From: Nitrososphaerota archaeon
Lineage (GTDB): Archaea > Thermoproteota > Nitrososphaeria > Nitrososphaerales > CADDZS01
Direction: 5' to 3'
Assembly: GCA_021325255.1 (NCBI GenBank)
Contig: JAJPHP010000023.1
Coordinates: forward strand, 62,001 to 126,000
Length of the DNA: 64,000 bases
The notes under the pieces are model-generated. The model was not told the origin of the DNA and ran no database searches. It worked only from the letters and a program-made list of their open reading frames with translations. The position numbers were made by a program, and so were the translations under genes. Positions within the stretch are counted from its first letter, which is position 1. Each line of letters begins with the position of its first letter. This document shows positions 1 to 8,346 of the stretch, one piece after another.

Positions 1-238
1 CTCGTTGGTTAATCTTCGTCTCTCTGGCGATTTTTGTGAGGGATTTAGAGCATTCAGTCGCCACTTCGTATGCAACATCTTTCATCAGGTAGCCAGTGAG
101 TGAAAGCTCAGGGAAGCATACGAAATCAACGCTTTCCTTTGCGACTTGTCGGAGTATCTCGATGTGGTGTTGAGTGTTCTTGCGGACATCGCCTATCTTT
201 GAGGGGATTTGGGCGAGAGCTATCCTGACATTATTCAA
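1..238 (-). CDS. Nitrilase / carbon-nitrogen hydrolase family protein, N-terminal part
   Basis: Only the first 79 or so residues are inside the window; the gene runs off the left edge. The visible start matches the N-terminus of the carbon-nitrogen hydrolase superfamily: a first strand with ALAQIPSKIGDV, then a helix, then VDFVCFPELSLTGY, whose Glu corresponds to the first residue of the family's Glu-Lys-Cys triad. The Lys and Cys lie outside the window. Members hydrolyse nitriles or amides, or act as the glutaminase part of NAD synthetase; which of these applies cannot be told from this fragment. The likely start is a TTG whose last two bases overlap the TGA stop of the upstream sugar dehydrogenase (TTGA), which suggests translational coupling. 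Confidence 0.8.
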   Translation of the reverse strand, partial: MNNVRIALAQIPSKIGDVRKNTQHHIEILRQVAKESVDFVCFPELSLTGYLMKDVAYEVATECSKSLTKIARETKINQR

Positions 239-1572
239 GCTACTACAGTCAGTCTCTCGCTCAAGTTCTTTCCGATCGCTATATACCTACTTGCGTTTTG
301 GATCGCGGAGGCGTCGAGTATCCGCCAGCAATCAATGATCGTCTTGCCTGCAAACCATGCTTTTTCAATCTTGGAGAATTCCTTCCAGGGTGTGGCTAAT
401 ATGCAAACATCCGACTTTGCCAAGCAATCTTCGGCGCTATTCTGCATTTTCAGCATTTGATGCCGAGGAAAATCCTTACCTGATAGGGCAGGATCATATG
501 CATAGACTTCGAATCCTCTCTGCATCAGTTCTTGTGCAAGCATCAAAGCTTGAGATGCTTCAGTGATGTTGGTCTCGGGTTTGTACGTTAATCCAAGGAT
601 CCCAACCTTCGAAGGGGGATGTATGCCTTCATTCTCAGTTAGCTTGACAATTCTTCGAACTTGACATTGATTCACTTCATGAGTACTAAGAGATAAGATC
701 GCCTGAGCGCCGACCTTTTTCGCGTGACCCGCAAACGCCACGTTGTCTCGCGGAAAGCACGGCCCCCCATAACCGAGAGCCCCTTTCAGGTATGCAGAAC
801 CAATCCTTCGGTCCTTTCCGATAGCCGTGGTTATCTTGTCAACATCGGCTCCTCGGGTCCTTTCGCAAATCTCAGCCAGAGTGTTCGCGAAGCTCATTTT
901 CATTGTAACAAAGGAGTTTACCGATATCTTGGCAAGTTCGGCATTAATGAAACTCATTCGTTCCATCGGCGGAGAGTTGTTACAAACTTCGCGCTGAATT
1001 TGAGCGAGGACTGATCCTGCATGATCATCTGATTCCCCAATCAGCACAAAATCGGGCTCCAGTAATCCCTTGATAACTTCACCTAGGGCGATAAACTCCG
1101 GATTGTAGCAAAGTCCAAACTCTTTACCGCAGACTTTACCGGAAGCGCGTTCAAGAATCGGGCGTACCGTTTCGTCCATGGAACCTGGCATTACAGTGCT
1201 CATCAACGTGACCAAGTGGTAATCATCCTTGTTTCGGAGAGCACGTCCTATGCTTTCCATAGCGGATTCGACATATTCCAAGGAGAATTCTCCCGAAGGT
1301 AAACTAGGGGTAGGAACTATGACGAAGGTAGCATTTGTTCGTGAAACCGCAGTTCCAAAATCGGAAACTGCAGAAAGTCGATCCCTGTTTGACATTAACA
1401 GTTCATCTACTCTCGCCTCATGCAGCGGGGAGATGCCGTTGTTCAGAGCTTCGACTCTGGATTTATCTACGTCAACTCCGATTACATTGAAACCCTTGCT
1501 GGCTATGACAACCGCTACACAAAAGCCCAGCTTTCCCAGTCCGACAACTGATACGTCCTTTGCTGTAGACAG
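235..1572 (-). CDS. UDP-glucose/GDP-mannose dehydrogenase family protein
   Basis: This enzyme oxidises the C6 alcohol of a nucleotide sugar to a uronic acid in two NAD-dependent steps, supplying sugars for glycosylation or surface polymers. The N-terminal Rossmann motif GLGKLG, the catalytic-Cys motif GGPCFPRD and the C-terminal UDP-binding domain (GILGLTYKPETN) are all visible. The first ATG (1395) would cut off the NAD-binding motif. The frame stays open upstream to a TGA at 1579-1581, but offers no ATG, GTG or TTG before the Rossmann fold; only a CTG at 1570-1572 would include it. I therefore extend the gene to that CTG (445 residues, normal for the family). A small frameshift that separates the gene from the ATG at 1576-1578 is the alternative. 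It lies 14 bases after the epimerase gene, probably in one operon. Confidence 0.82.
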   Translation of the reverse strand: MSTAKDVSVVGLGKLGFCVAVVIASKGFNVIGVDVDKSRVEALNNGISPLHEARVDELLMSNRDRLSAVSDFGTAVSRTNATFVIVPTPSLPSGEFSLEYVESAMESIGRALRNKDDYHLVTLMSTVMPGSMDETVRPILERASGKVCGKEFGLCYNPEFIALGEVIKGLLEPDFVLIGESDDHAGSVLAQIQREVCNNSPPMERMSFINAELAKISVNSFVTMKMSFANTLAEICERTRGADVDKITTAIGKDRRIGSAYLKGALGYGGPCFPRDNVAFAGHAKKVGAQAILSLSTHEVNQCQVRRIVKLTENEGIHPPSKVGILGLTYKPETNITEASQALMLAQELMQRGFEVYAYDPALSGKDFPRHQMLKMQNSAEDCLAKSDVCILATPWKEFSKIEKAWFAGKTIIDCWRILDASAIQNASRYIAIGKNLSERLTVVA

Positions 1573-1586
1573 CTCCCATCACGACC

Positions 1587-2639
1587 TTAGACGGGTGTTT
1601 TGAGTTCTACCGCCCTTTCCGTTTCTTTCTTGGCTTGCGCATGCCAGGCAACTGTCCTTTCAAGCCCTTCTTCCAGATCAATCTGAGGCCTCCATCCAAG
1701 CAACTCCTTCGCACGAGTGATGTCCAACGCGCGGCTGAAAGGGCCTTCAGGTTTGCTTCTGTCAAATCGAACCAGATTGGGTCTGTGGTGAGAAACTCGG
1801 AGAATAAGGTTTGCAACGTCCCGAATATTGTACCGCTTGTCCCATCCTAGATTGACTGGAGTGCCATCCGCAATATTCTCAGCTGCGAGTATGGTTCCTC
1901 GAACAATATCGTCGACATATGTGAACCCTCTTTCCTGGTTACCAGAACCCCACACAACATACGGATCCTGTCGGTTGAGTGCCTTTTCAACAAGTGAGGC
2001 TATGGCATGAGTGGCATCAAGCTCGCCTGGACCATACACCGTCAGATAGCGAGTTACAGAGGACTTGAAATTGTGCTCTCTGCCAAAGGCAAGGAGTTGC
2101 ATCTCTCCCATGAGTTTTGCGAAACCATAGAGATTGTCACTGCTCTTCCAGCCCTCTCCTGTTGAGAGAATGTCGTCTTCCTTCAGCAAGTAGCCGGGTT
2201 TGTTAAGAGAAGGGGCATAGACACACGCACTTGACGAGTAGTGCAGGTGCTCTATTCCTGCCTCATGTGAGGCCCTGATGACGTTATGATCTATCGCAAG
2301 CATTCGGGAGCACTCAGCCTGGTGAATGTCTACAAATTCCCTTCCGCCAAAGACTGCACCAAGATGGAATACGACATCATGACTTCCTGCTAACAATTGG
2401 AAACGCTCTCTTTCGTTAGTTAGATCCATGATTTCCATCTGGACATTCTTCAGTCCGTGTTTCTGGTAGATCTCGGACAATCGATTCAGCTTTGCCTGCC
2501 AGATCCACGATTCGTTGGGAAAGGCAAGCTTGTCTACCACAGTCACGTCCGCGCCAAGACCGAGTAGCTCGTCGGCAAGTGTGCCACCAATAAAACCAGC
2601 GCCTCCAGTTACAATTACTCTGCGCCTAGTCCACTTCAC
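1587..2639 (-). CDS. NAD-dependent nucleotide-sugar epimerase/dehydratase
   Basis: This is an extended short-chain dehydrogenase of 350 residues that would epimerise or dehydrate a nucleotide sugar. The glycine-rich NAD motif TGGAGFIGG sits at residues 11-19, the catalytic Ser in HYSSSACVYAP, and the YxxxK pair in LYGFAKLMGE. The motif YLTVYGPGE follows, as in GalE-type proteins. The length is typical of the family. The start is a GTG. The gene leads the dehydrogenase and nitrilase-like genes downstream, so the three may work on one nucleotide sugar or its transfer. Substrate (UDP-glucose, UDP-glucuronate or other) cannot be assigned from the sequence alone. Confidence 0.88.
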   Translation of the reverse strand: MKWTRRRVIVTGGAGFIGGTLADELLGLGADVTVVDKLAFPNESWIWQAKLNRLSEIYQKHGLKNVQMEIMDLTNERERFQLLAGSHDVVFHLGAVFGGREFVDIHQAECSRMLAIDHNVIRASHEAGIEHLHYSSSACVYAPSLNKPGYLLKEDDILSTGEGWKSSDNLYGFAKLMGEMQLLAFGREHNFKSSVTRYLTVYGPGELDATHAIASLVEKALNRQDPYVVWGSGNQERGFTYVDDIVRGTILAAENIADGTPVNLGWDKRYNIRDVANLILRVSHHRPNLVRFDRSKPEGPFSRALDITRAKELLGWRPQIDLEEGLERTVAWHAQAKKETERAVELKTPV

Positions 2640-3450
2640 TCTTGGCCGACCTCCGAAACTTGCTTGCCGAAAACACAGATCGAAGAGAAATATCTAGAAT
2701 CAATGATACAGTGCCCTGTTAAATCTAATCGTTTTGCAATCCGAATATGAATAATGCGAATTAGCGTTTTTGATCTGGAATATGGAGCTGAAATATAGAT
2801 CGACATGAAAATGATTGCAAGATTATGAGATGAGTCTCAAAAGACTTCATTTGGAGGTCGAAGTTGAAATCACTTTAATTTCGAGTTACCTTTCATTTCG
2901 AGATGAGTGGGCAAGAGCTGATCTTGATCCCGAAACCTCGTTTGATCGCAGTGCTTACTCACTTACAGCGTAAGGTATGGTTTTCTGAAAGTGTGCAAAA
3001 AAGAATTGCCAACGAATCATTCGAACTCAAACTTGAAAGGCATCTGAGACAGAGGATCTTTCAATCAAAATGCTAAACGATTATCTTGAACTAATCCTGA
3101 AAAGTCTCGCAGCCCTCATAAGAGCTTAAGATTAGGCATCTTGGGCAATTCATTTTGCTCACTGCGCAGCAGAATTTGCACCACGTATCCGGGATAAGTA
3201 TTGTCAATTCGCAAGGGCTATCATACGCCAACTCCGTGGAAAGGTGATCATGTGCCTTCTACGAACCGAGGGATGCACCAGAGTGGATAATGCTTCTACC
3301 ACTTGGAGTAAATTCCGGTGCATCTCTTCAAATTGGGGTTTTGTGATATTCGCAGTCTTTGAATCTTCGGCCTCCAAATTGGATGAGCCATATTTTACGA
3401 CGCCTGTCAAAGGGCTACTTTGCACGCATTAGAGGGAGAGTTGCATCATT
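2640..3450. other. Non-coding gap between the sugar operon and the pilin cluster
   Basis: About 810 bases without a convincing gene. Short open frames exist on both strands around 3204-3432 but have no family features and overlap one another. The region is AT-rich in its left half. It should hold the promoter of the divergent epimerase operon on the left and of the pilin cluster on the right; a purine-rich AGAGGGAGAG ribosome-binding site lies just before the pilin ATG at 3451. Confidence 0.5.
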
Positions 3451-3966
3451 ATGAATCCTAGGCAGTTTGGGAAAAAGAAGCGTCGCTCTATTGGAGCGAT
3501 CACGCCGGTTATCGGTGCCATCCTAATGATCGCTGTTACTATCGCTGTCGGTTTCGCAACCTGGGCCTGGGCGCGGAGCTCTGCGTCAAATAGTGAGAGT
3601 AATCTTGGAAACGCCATCGGTCAGAATATCAATTATCTGAAAGAGAACTTTGTGATAATAAATGCAAATTATTCTTCGACTTCAAACCAATACGTCACAC
3701 TCTGGTTTTACAACAGCGGGAACACTACGGTCTATATCAAGCAAGTTTGGATTAGCAACGTCACAAGTACAGAGCCTTGGACTTATACAAACTCCTCGCT
3801 TTCGACAGGAGGCCCTTCAGGTTGCACGACCTGCCTAAAGTTGACGATAGGAGCTATCACTTACGTTAAGCTCAATGCCAATACGGCATTGAAGTCTGGA
3901 GTCGTCTACCAGTTCAAAGCTCTGGGCCAGTACGGGAATACGTACAGCTATCAGCAATCGAAGTGA
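3451..3966 (+). CDS. Archaeal type IV pilin-like protein
   Basis: A 171-residue protein with a class III signal peptide: a short basic leader (KKKRRS) followed by the hydrophobic segment TPVIGAILMIAVTIAVGFAT (about residues 19-38). After removal of the leader by a prepilin peptidase this helix would form the pilus core or anchor the subunit. The rest is a Ser/Thr/Asn/Tyr-rich beta domain with several N-glycosylation-type NxS/T sites and a CTTC cysteine pair. It is a paralogue of the protein at 20202-20714: both share LWFYN(S/N)GN(T/S)TVYIK in mid-protein and a YQFKA.G(Q/E)YG C-terminus. It leads a row of four pilin-like genes and is nine bases from the next. No assembly ATPase is present in the window. 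Confidence 0.85.
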   Translation: MNPRQFGKKKRRSIGAITPVIGAILMIAVTIAVGFATWAWARSSASNSESNLGNAIGQNINYLKENFVIINANYSSTSNQYVTLWFYNSGNTTVYIKQVWISNVTSTEPWTYTNSSLSTGGPSGCTTCLKLTIGAITYVKLNANTALKSGVVYQFKALGQYGNTYSYQQSK

Positions 3967-3975
3967 TTTCGTAAA

Positions 3976-5430
3976 ATGCGGAATCGCTACGGTCGCAAAC
4001 GCAACAAAAGCGCGGTGTCCTCCGTCATCGGCGCAGTAATCGTACTGGGCATATTATTCAGCGTAGTTTATGGATACTTTTACACTGTCAGCCAAGATCA
4101 GCAGGTCTACCAGTCAATTGAAAGACAAGTAAACTCCGTTGCAATACAGCGCAATCAAGAGAATCTATACATCGTCGGTAGCTTGCAAAACGGCAACGTC
4201 ACCTTTTCAGTCAACAATACCGGCATCCCAGCTACCCTTGTTGCGTATTTCATCACAGATCAAACTGGAAAGGTCGACAACTACGTAAACTCGACTGCTG
4301 GCGCCTCTCCCTCCGCATGCGTTTCCTCACCGTCCGTATCTGCCTCTCTGCCCTGTATGCTAAATCAGGGAAAGAGTGCAACCTTCCTCACGAAACTTGG
4401 ATACTCGCCCGGCCAAACTTATACTATGAAAGCCCTAACCAGCCGCGGGACAACCGTTGTTGGGACCTACCCTTCACCTCAGCTCACTTCCTATTCCGTG
4501 AACTCCCTAGTCGCGTCAGGGCTGGGCTCTTTGGAGATGGTATTTACTTCGTTCAGTTTCTACAATTACACCAGCACAGGCCCTAAATACGCAATAGACC
4601 TAACGCGCCCGTACAGCGGATCAGTGACTCCGTTCAGCAAAAATATTGCGTTTTCGGCAGAGATTGTGAACAATGACCCAGCATTTGGTACGATAGTCGT
4701 AGATGCACATACCGACCTATGGACTTTCGTATCATGCAGTTCGGGTTGCGGAGGACAGTCCCTTCTATTCTTCTACGTGATGAACGTAGCCTCAAATGGG
4801 ACGATAACAAGCACGACGCAAGGATCTTTCACGCCAATCACAATCCCGTATGGACAATCAGCCACGATTTATTTCGGATCCGCGAATGATCTGTCGCTTG
4901 GAAGTTTTGCTCCCCAGCAAATCAGTGATGCAATAGGGGAGCATGACGTTTTCATGATTTTCTCCGGTGCAAAGGTCAATCCAACAAATACTTCACTCTA
5001 TTCGCAAAACGTTCCATTTTCCTCCACCTTTACCGCTGACAATATTGCAAACTTTACTGAAACGCCGCAGTCTTGCTCTAGCGGAACGCAAACAACCTTT
5101 ACTCTGAAGGTCGGGAACTCCGTCTGGTCCACCACCGGAAGCAGCAACGGTATTTCGAAGGTCGTGGTCCAGGCAGGACAGTTCACCTCGCCTTCCGTCG
5201 GAGCTCCACCATCAGGCTGGTCAGGAAACGTGTATCCTAACGGCTCGATAATCTGGACCGCCTCGACCTCATCCTATTACATACACGCAAAAGGTATCAA
5301 CACATTCACCTGGACAGGCACGGCTCCTGTCTCAAACGGAACTCAGGTCGCCTTTGTGTCCAGTGCATATTTCGTTGGCGGGACTATCTCCGCGCAGCCG
5401 CTTGGAATAGGCTGTTACGTCCATACATAG
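3976..5430 (+). CDS. Large archaeal type IV pilin-like surface protein (copy 1)
   Basis: A 484-residue protein with a basic leader (RKRNKS) and one N-terminal hydrophobic helix (AVSSVIGAVIVLGILFSVVY), the layout of an archaeal type IV pilin but about three times the usual length. The long extracellular part is Ser/Thr/Asn-rich with many N-glycosylation-type sites and a CSSGCGG cysteine pair. It is a tandem paralogue of the next gene: shared blocks include SGLGSLEMVFTSF, IVNNDPAFGTI, HTDLWTF and MNVASNGTITSTT. It is probably a pilus or cell-surface subunit, perhaps an adhesin. Function is inferred only from the N-terminus and the cluster. Confidence 0.82.
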   Translation: MRNRYGRKRNKSAVSSVIGAVIVLGILFSVVYGYFYTVSQDQQVYQSIERQVNSVAIQRNQENLYIVGSLQNGNVTFSVNNTGIPATLVAYFITDQTGKVDNYVNSTAGASPSACVSSPSVSASLPCMLNQGKSATFLTKLGYSPGQTYTMKALTSRGTTVVGTYPSPQLTSYSVNSLVASGLGSLEMVFTSFSFYNYTSTGPKYAIDLTRPYSGSVTPFSKNIAFSAEIVNNDPAFGTIVVDAHTDLWTFVSCSSGCGGQSLLFFYVMNVASNGTITSTTQGSFTPITIPYGQSATIYFGSANDLSLGSFAPQQISDAIGEHDVFMIFSGAKVNPTNTSLYSQNVPFSSTFTADNIANFTETPQSCSSGTQTTFTLKVGNSVWSTTGSSNGISKVVVQAGQFTSPSVGAPPSGWSGNVYPNGSIIWTASTSSYYIHAKGINTFTWTGTAPVSNGTQVAFVSSAYFVGGTISAQPLGIGCYVHT

Positions 5431-5469
5431 AAATCTGGATCGCAAGGGGTAAGAGGGATCAAGTTCACC

Positions 5470-6882
5470 ATGAGGAAAACTCGGGCTAGCAGCCGCCGTG
5501 CTGTTTCGACAGTGATAGGCGCGATCATCGTATTCGGAATCGCTTTCACTGTCGTTTACGGGTTCTTCTATTCAGTCCAGCAGGATCAGGGAATGTTTCT
5601 GAAGGCCGCCCTCCAAGACAATCTGCTCAAGGCCGCGCAGGGGAGTGAAAGCATTGCGATCACTGGAACTCTCGTGGGCGCAGCTATTGCCTTTACAGCG
5701 AACAATACTGGAATTCCTGCAATAATCGTTTCGTATTTCCTCATAGATCTCGGAACTGGGCAGGTCGTGCAGGAGAATTCAGGCGCCTCGTCGAGTCCAG
5801 CTCTGCCCTACGTTGTCAATCAAGGGCAATCGCAGTTGTTCAATACCGGTGTATTGTTTTTAGCTGGTCACGTTTACCTGATCAAAGTCCTGACGAGTAG
5901 AGGCAACACGTTCATAGGTACGTACCCTCCAAAGCAGCCCTCAATCAAATCAATTGGATCACTCGTGGCGGCTGGCCTCGGTTCACTCGCAATGGTATTC
6001 ACTTCGTATGAGTTCTATTCCTACAGTCATACTGGTGGACCTTGGACGCTGGACATAGATCACCCTTACAGCGGCGCGCTTTTGCCCTATGGGCCGTACA
6101 TAGCTCTCTCGCTCCAAATTGTAAACAATGATCCATCGCTAGGAACGATCACGATCGATTCTCACACGGACCTGTGGACATACCAGACGTGTCATTCAGG
6201 TTGCGGATCGATGCCTCTTCTAACGTTCTTTGCGGCGAATGTCGCCTCAAATGGCACCATAACTAGCACGACCAAAGGTTCATTCGTCCCCATCCAGATT
6301 CCATACGGCAAGAATGCAACCGTATACTTTGCCTCAGCGTACGACTTGTCTCTTTCCTCATTTAGTGCACAGCAGATAGTTGGAAATGCAGGAAGAGTCG
6401 GGAAGGGCGAGTATGATATCTTCCTAATCGTTTCTGGAGCGAAGACTTGGCCAACAAACGGCACATTATACGCACAAAATCTTCCCTTCGCGGCATCCTA
6501 CGTGACTGATAATATTGCTTGGTTTAGCCTCAGCACCACGACCTGTTCGAGGTCAGAGTCTACGGGCATTTCACTTACTATCACGAATTCTCAGTTTTCC
6601 TCAGGAGACATTAACCAAATTGTACTCAATGCAACTGGCTTCAGCTCTGTCACTGCGTCCCCTTCTTCTGGTTGGAATGTTGCAGTAAACTCTGGCATGA
6701 TAACTTGGACTCCAAAGAATTCGGCTAAAGAGATTAACCCCGGAGGATCAGCATCGTTCACCTGGAGCGGCATTTCAAATTCGCCTCTAGCCACCGAGAG
6801 CATTGCCCCTTTCACCATATACTTTGACAGCGGGACAATTACAGTTCAGCAGACTGCAATGGGTTGCTACGTAGCTACTTAG
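5470..6882 (+). CDS. Large archaeal type IV pilin-like surface protein (copy 2)
   Basis: A 470-residue paralogue of the preceding gene, 39 bases downstream, evidently from a tandem duplication. The class III signal is RASSRRAVSTVIGAIIVFGI followed by the rest of the helix. It keeps AGLGSLAMVFTSYEFY, IVNNDPSLGTI, HTDLWTY, NVASNGTITSTTKGSF and the cysteine pair CHSGCGS, but has diverged in the C-terminal third. Like copy 1 it should be exported and processed by a prepilin peptidase and displayed outside the membrane. Confidence 0.82.
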   Translation: MRKTRASSRRAVSTVIGAIIVFGIAFTVVYGFFYSVQQDQGMFLKAALQDNLLKAAQGSESIAITGTLVGAAIAFTANNTGIPAIIVSYFLIDLGTGQVVQENSGASSSPALPYVVNQGQSQLFNTGVLFLAGHVYLIKVLTSRGNTFIGTYPPKQPSIKSIGSLVAAGLGSLAMVFTSYEFYSYSHTGGPWTLDIDHPYSGALLPYGPYIALSLQIVNNDPSLGTITIDSHTDLWTYQTCHSGCGSMPLLTFFAANVASNGTITSTTKGSFVPIQIPYGKNATVYFASAYDLSLSSFSAQQIVGNAGRVGKGEYDIFLIVSGAKTWPTNGTLYAQNLPFAASYVTDNIAWFSLSTTTCSRSESTGISLTITNSQFSSGDINQIVLNATGFSSVTASPSSGWNVAVNSGMITWTPKNSAKEINPGGSASFTWSGISNSPLATESIAPFTIYFDSGTITVQQTAMGCYVAT

Positions 6883-6953
6883 CATCCCGCCCTTTGCATT
6901 TCCGAACGGCGCCTTTCAAGTGGAGCATAAGCACCTACGAGCGACAATGAAAA

Positions 6954-7436
6954 TTGCGAAAAATTGTTTCGAGAAGAGCAGAACGCCAAAAGGGAGTCAA
7001 CACGGTCGTAGGAACTATTATTCTTATCGCAGGCACCTTCCTAATTGCTTCCGTCTCACTCGGTTATGTTCTCGGAATCAGTCAGATGCAAATCAAGCAT
7101 TTCACCATAACTAGTCTCAATCTGTACTCGGGGACAGCCTCAACAAGGGGTGGTGGTTCCGTATGCACTGGCACAGCGGTACTTCTGGTGACATTCAATA
7201 ATCCGGGATCAGCAGTTTAGATCTCCTCAGTGACGCTGACGAATGGAGGAGTTTCTTCGATTCAAGGCATTGTCACAGCTGGATAAAGTTGCAACTACGG
7301 TGGCTCACTTTCAGGTGGTGGATATACTACGATCACATTCTACTTGACACAGCCAATTGGTCAGGGTACGGTTTACACTTACAATATTGAACTTGCCGAC
7401 GGACAAATTGCCACTGGAAGTACAGTCGCTCAGTAA
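6954..7436 (+). pseudogene. Type IV pilin-like gene interrupted by two in-frame stops
   Basis: The frame begins with a class III signal (RRAERQKG) and the hydrophobic helix VNTVVGTIILIAGTFLIAS, then runs in one unbroken reading frame of 161 codons to a TAA at 7434-7436. It is cut by a TAG at 7218-7220 (codon 89, after NPGSAV) and a TAA at 7284-7286 (codon 111, after VTAG). The sequence after each stop keeps pilin-like character, for example ISSVTLTNGGVSS, then TYNIELADGQIATG near the end, so the frame is clearly one former gene. It is either a recent pseudogene, two base-calling errors or, less likely, a readthrough gene. A truncated 88-residue product ending at the TAG is the alternative. 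Confidence 0.75.
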
Positions 7437-7554
7437 CTCTTCACAGCCTCCTCTTTTCGGCTCGTGGAGCCCTTTGATGTCTATCCGAGTACCGTCTACG
7501 GCACTACAAGTACAACGAAACCCTTAATCCAAAAGGTGGGAATATTGGTGGGAA

Positions 7555-7800
7555 ATGAGCGAAGCGATTTTGGACTCTTAGTGAAGGGTTCTGATACCTG
7601 ACAAAGTAAGGAAGAGGGCGGGTATGATCGCTGGAAGCAGGGCGAGAGTCGGCCTTGGGGAGAATGACACGGTAACAATAAACAAAACCAAAGAACCTGA
7701 AGAATTCACATTAGAATTTCAGGGCATGATTAAGGAGGGTTCGCCTGCAAGAAAGGGAGAAGATCCGTTGAAACTCAAGGAGATATGGGGAAAGCGTTGA
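7555..7800 (+). pseudogene. vapB: VapB-type (AbrB-fold) antitoxin frame with two consecutive stops
   Basis: From the ATG at 7555 the frame reads MSEAILDS, then TAG TGA (7579-7584), then RVLIPDKVRKRAGMIAGS and on to a TGA at 7798-7800 (82 codons). The pattern is that of the swapped-hairpin AbrB fold, where DS-K-G-RV-x-IP is the norm, so the two stops replace the expected Lys and Gly codons (AAG to TAG and GGA to TGA would each need one base change). The C-terminal toxin-binding tail is intact and ends KEIWGKR, like the second VapB in this window (KEIWG). It overlaps the vapC start by 16 bases. Either the gene is dead or miscalled, or only a C-terminal fragment is made from an internal start. 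Confidence 0.72.
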
Positions 7801-8210
7801 TTTATGTGGATTCGAACTATTGGATATACTGGCTCGACTCCACGCTCCCAGAGCACCCGCATGTGGCAGCTATTATGAATGAAGCAATCGAGAACGGAAT
7901 AACCACGAATTATGTGACCCTTTTGGAGGTCGCACACCATATCAGAGGACTTCCGAAAGCAAGTTTTTCAAATTTCATGGAATCAATTCAGAATCTTTCG
8001 ACTGTTGTTCTTACTGAACTCGATAGCCAAACTGTCACACTGGCGTTGCGCTTGTTGCCAGATTATGCAAGCAGAGGATTGGGTGGCCGCGATTGTATAA
8101 TCCTAGCAGCTATGCACCTCGCAGATGTGACATCCATAGCCACACACGACCGGGCATTCAGGGCCATTCGGGGCATCCGCGTTGTTGATGGGATACCCGC
8201 GAGGATTTAG
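7785..8210 (+). CDS. vapC: PIN-domain ribonuclease toxin, VapC family
   Basis: A 141-residue PIN-domain protein, the RNA-cleaving partner of VapBC toxin-antitoxin pairs. The acidic residues that bind the metal ion are all present: Asp9 (YVDSN), Glu48 (TLLEVAHH), Asp103 (LGGRDCIILAA) and Asp122 (ATHDRAF). The toxin therefore looks active. It starts inside the end of the antitoxin frame, the usual coupled arrangement. What is odd is that this antitoxin frame contains two stop codons, so how the cell controls the toxin is unclear. Its paralogue at 23093-23521 has an intact antitoxin. Confidence 0.88.
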   Translation: MGKALIYVDSNYWIYWLDSTLPEHPHVAAIMNEAIENGITTNYVTLLEVAHHIRGLPKASFSNFMESIQNLSTVVLTELDSQTVTLALRLLPDYASRGLGGRDCIILAAMHLADVTSIATHDRAFRAIRGIRVVDGIPARI

Positions 8211-8346
8211 TTTCGTAGAATTATCCACGTTCCTTTAACTAGGATTGTCTTATTTTGCCTGTACTATTTTTTCACCCCGTTAATTACACTGAAGAAAGCC
8301 CCTCGCTCCTACAATTGGGCTAAAGCAACGGAGCGACTAGCATATC

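Noticed and set aside
3204..3432. Small proteins on either strand before the pilin cluster
   Set aside because: The two frames overlap, and neither has a fold, a ribosome-binding site or a family pattern.
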